35,400 nt of DNA from Thiobacillus sp. GTDB taxonomy: Bacteria; Pseudomonadota; Gammaproteobacteria; Burkholderiales; Thiobacillaceae. The notes under the pieces were generated by a model. It had not been told where the DNA came from and ran no database searches. It was given only the letters and a program-made list of their open reading frames with translations. How positions within the stretch are numbered: the first letter of the stretch is position 1; every line of letters starts with the position of its first letter. A program made the position numbers and the translations under genes. The stretch lies in assembly GCF_024708915.1 (NCBI RefSeq), contig NZ_JANJXQ010000110.1:1-35400 (forward strand), given 5' to 3'. This document shows positions 34,381 through 35,400 of the stretch, in pieces.

Positions 34381-35400
34381 GGTTGCGCGCCTCGCCTGCG
34401 CCATGAAGATTGCTCACGCAGCGCCCGCACAGGCCGGGGTGGTCGGCATGCGCGTCGACGTCGTCGCGGTAGTGCCAGCAGCGCTCGCATTTCTTCGCTG
34501 CGCTCGGCGCGACGACGATACGTTCTTCTTCCGCCGCGACGACGCCGGCTTGCGAGGTGATCAACACGAAGCGCAGGTCGTCGCCCAGCGGCGCCAGCAG
34601 GGCCTGGGTTTCGGGACGGGCGTGCAGGATGACTTCGGCCTGCAGCGAGGAGCCGATGGCGCCGGCGACGCGCACGGTTTCGAGCGCCTTCTGCACCTCG
34701 GCGCGCACTGCGCGGATGCGGGTCCAGCGTTCGAGCAGGTCGGCCTCGTTGATCGGTTTGGGCCCAGCGTTCGTCCCCTCGCCCGCAGGCGGGAGATAAG
34801 CAGCGACTTGCCCGCTTGCGGGCTTAGTCGATTGCTTAGTGGTCTCATCAGGGTTGGGGTGAGGGCAGGGGTCCGGAAGTTCGTGCCAGGTATGCAGGAA
34901 CACCGAACTGTCCTCGCCCGCCAGTTGCGTCCACACTTCCTCGCCAGTGAACGACAGGATCGGCGCCATCCAGCGTACCAGCGCATGCGTCAGGTGATGG
35001 AGCGCATTCTGCGCCGCGCGCCGCGCGCGGCTGTCGGCGCCGCTGGTGTAGAGGCGGTCCTTGAGGATGTCGAGGTAGAAACCGCCGAGGTCTTCCGAGC
35101 AGAAGCTCTGCAGCTTTTGCACGATGAAGTGGAACTCGTAGGCGTCGTAGTGCGCCTGCAGTTCGCCCTGCAGCTGGCGCGTCATCGCCAGCGCGTAGCG
35201 GTCGATTTCCAGCCATTGGTCGACCGGCAGCATGTCGGCGGCGGCGTCGAAGTCGGAAACGTTGGCGAGCAGGAAGCGCAAGGTGTTGCGCACGCGGCGA
35301 TAGACCTCGACCACGCGGTCGAGGATCTCCTTGGAGATCGACAGTTCGCCCGAGTAATCGGTGGACGCCACCCACAGGCGCAGGATCTCGGCGCCGAGCT
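34373..35400 (-). CDS. ileS: Isoleucyl-tRNA synthetase, C-terminal part
   Basis: The frame runs off the right edge of the window ([20 protein letters not shown] at the border), so the N-terminal two thirds are missing. What remains is the end of the catalytic core and the anticodon-binding domain ([61 protein letters not shown]). The C-terminal zinc-finger KCERCWHY and LCGRCVSNL follows, with its four Cys. Between HTWHELPD and [10 protein letters not shown] lies an unusual Pro/Thr-rich insert of about 33 residues, encoded by a palindromic repeat-like element. Confidence 0.95.
   Translation of the reverse strand, partial: LGAEILRLWVASTDYSGELSISKEILDRVVEVYRRVRNTLRFLLANVSDFDAAADMLPVDQWLEIDRYALAMTRQLQGELQAHYDAYEFHFIVQKLQSFCSEDLGGFYLDILKDRLYTSGADSRARRAAQNALHHLTHALVRWMAPILSFTGEEVWTQLAGEDSSVFLHTWHELPDPCPHPNPDETTKQSTKPASGQVAAYLPPAGEGTNAGPKPINEADLLERWTRIRAVRAEVQKALETVRVAGAIGSSLQAEVILHARPETQALLAPLGDDLRFVLITSQAGVVAAEEERIVVAPSAAKKCERCWHYRDDVDAHADHPGLCGRCVSNLHGAGEARNHA
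34773..34871. repeat. Palindromic repeat-like element inserted in frame within ileS
   Basis: The segment contains CCCGC-AG-GCGGG (34782-34793), a perfect 6-bp stem GCCCGC-TT-GCGGGC (34810-34823) and GGGTTGGGGTGAGGGC (34851-34866). On the - strand this last piece reads CCCTCACCCCAACCC, and with CTCCCGC it recalls a widespread intergenic palindromic repeat of Proteobacteria. About 99 bases fit in frame and add about 33 residues to the synthetase. Confidence 0.6.

Overview
The window looks like a chromosomal piece of a Betaproteobacterium, probably an autotrophic or freshwater Nitrosomonadales-type organism. The grounds are the moderately high GC, the run ileS-lspA-fkpB-ispH, and the adjoining minor-pilin set fimT-pilV-pilW-pilX-pilY1-pilE next to thiO. 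This placement rests on gene order and protein character only; no database was searched.

Positions 1-20393 form one co-directional, tightly packed surface-polysaccharide operon on the + strand. Most neighbouring genes overlap by 1-11 bases. It opens with the 3' end of gmd (GDP-mannose 4,6-dehydratase), a FkbM methyltransferase and a Wzx-type flippase. It then enters the most notable part, 3141-10261. Here lie genes whose usual automatic names would be sulfotransferase, adenylylsulfate kinase, methyltransferase, PEP synthase-like protein, class I glutamine amidotransferase, sugar nucleotidyltransferase and methyltransferase. Read together they match the cytidine diphosphoramidate pathway worked out for the O-methyl phosphoramidate capsule modification of Campylobacter jejuni (Cj1415-Cj1418, with methyltransferases Cj1419/Cj1420). 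The steps are glutamine kinase, phosphoglutamine cytidylyltransferase, gamma-glutamyl-CDP-amidate hydrolase and CDP-amidate 3'-kinase. The sulfotransferase-like gene, overlapping the 3'-kinase gene, is a good candidate for the final phosphoramidate transferase, because its fold would recognise a 3'-phosphonucleotide donor.

The operon continues with an O-antigen ligase/polymerase, three glycosyltransferases, an AsnB-type amidotransferase and a hexapeptide acetyltransferase. It closes with a wbpV-wbpL-wbpM-like module that would make and load a UDP-linked 2-acetamido-2,6-dideoxyhexose on undecaprenyl phosphate. The predicted product is a Wzx/Wzy-type O-antigen or exopolysaccharide decorated with methyl, acetyl, amide and phosphoramidate groups.

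Positions 20518-25856 are on the - strand: a GT4 glycosyltransferase, a Phd/PIN toxin-antitoxin pair, an ELM1-family protein overlapping a ParE-type toxin with its antitoxin, a Uma2-family protein and thiO. Positions 25963-31716 (+) hold the minor type IV pilin and PilY1 operon. Positions 31760-35400 (-) hold ispH, a ParE/ribbon-helix-helix pair, fkpB, lspA and the 3' part of ileS. I see no tRNA, rRNA, CRISPR array, transposase or prophage gene. Small repeats appear in four places: an in-frame Gly-Thr hexamer array in pilY1, a palindromic element inserted in frame in ileS, a REP-like hairpin upstream of ispH, and three tandem 9-mers in front of the Phd antitoxin gene.
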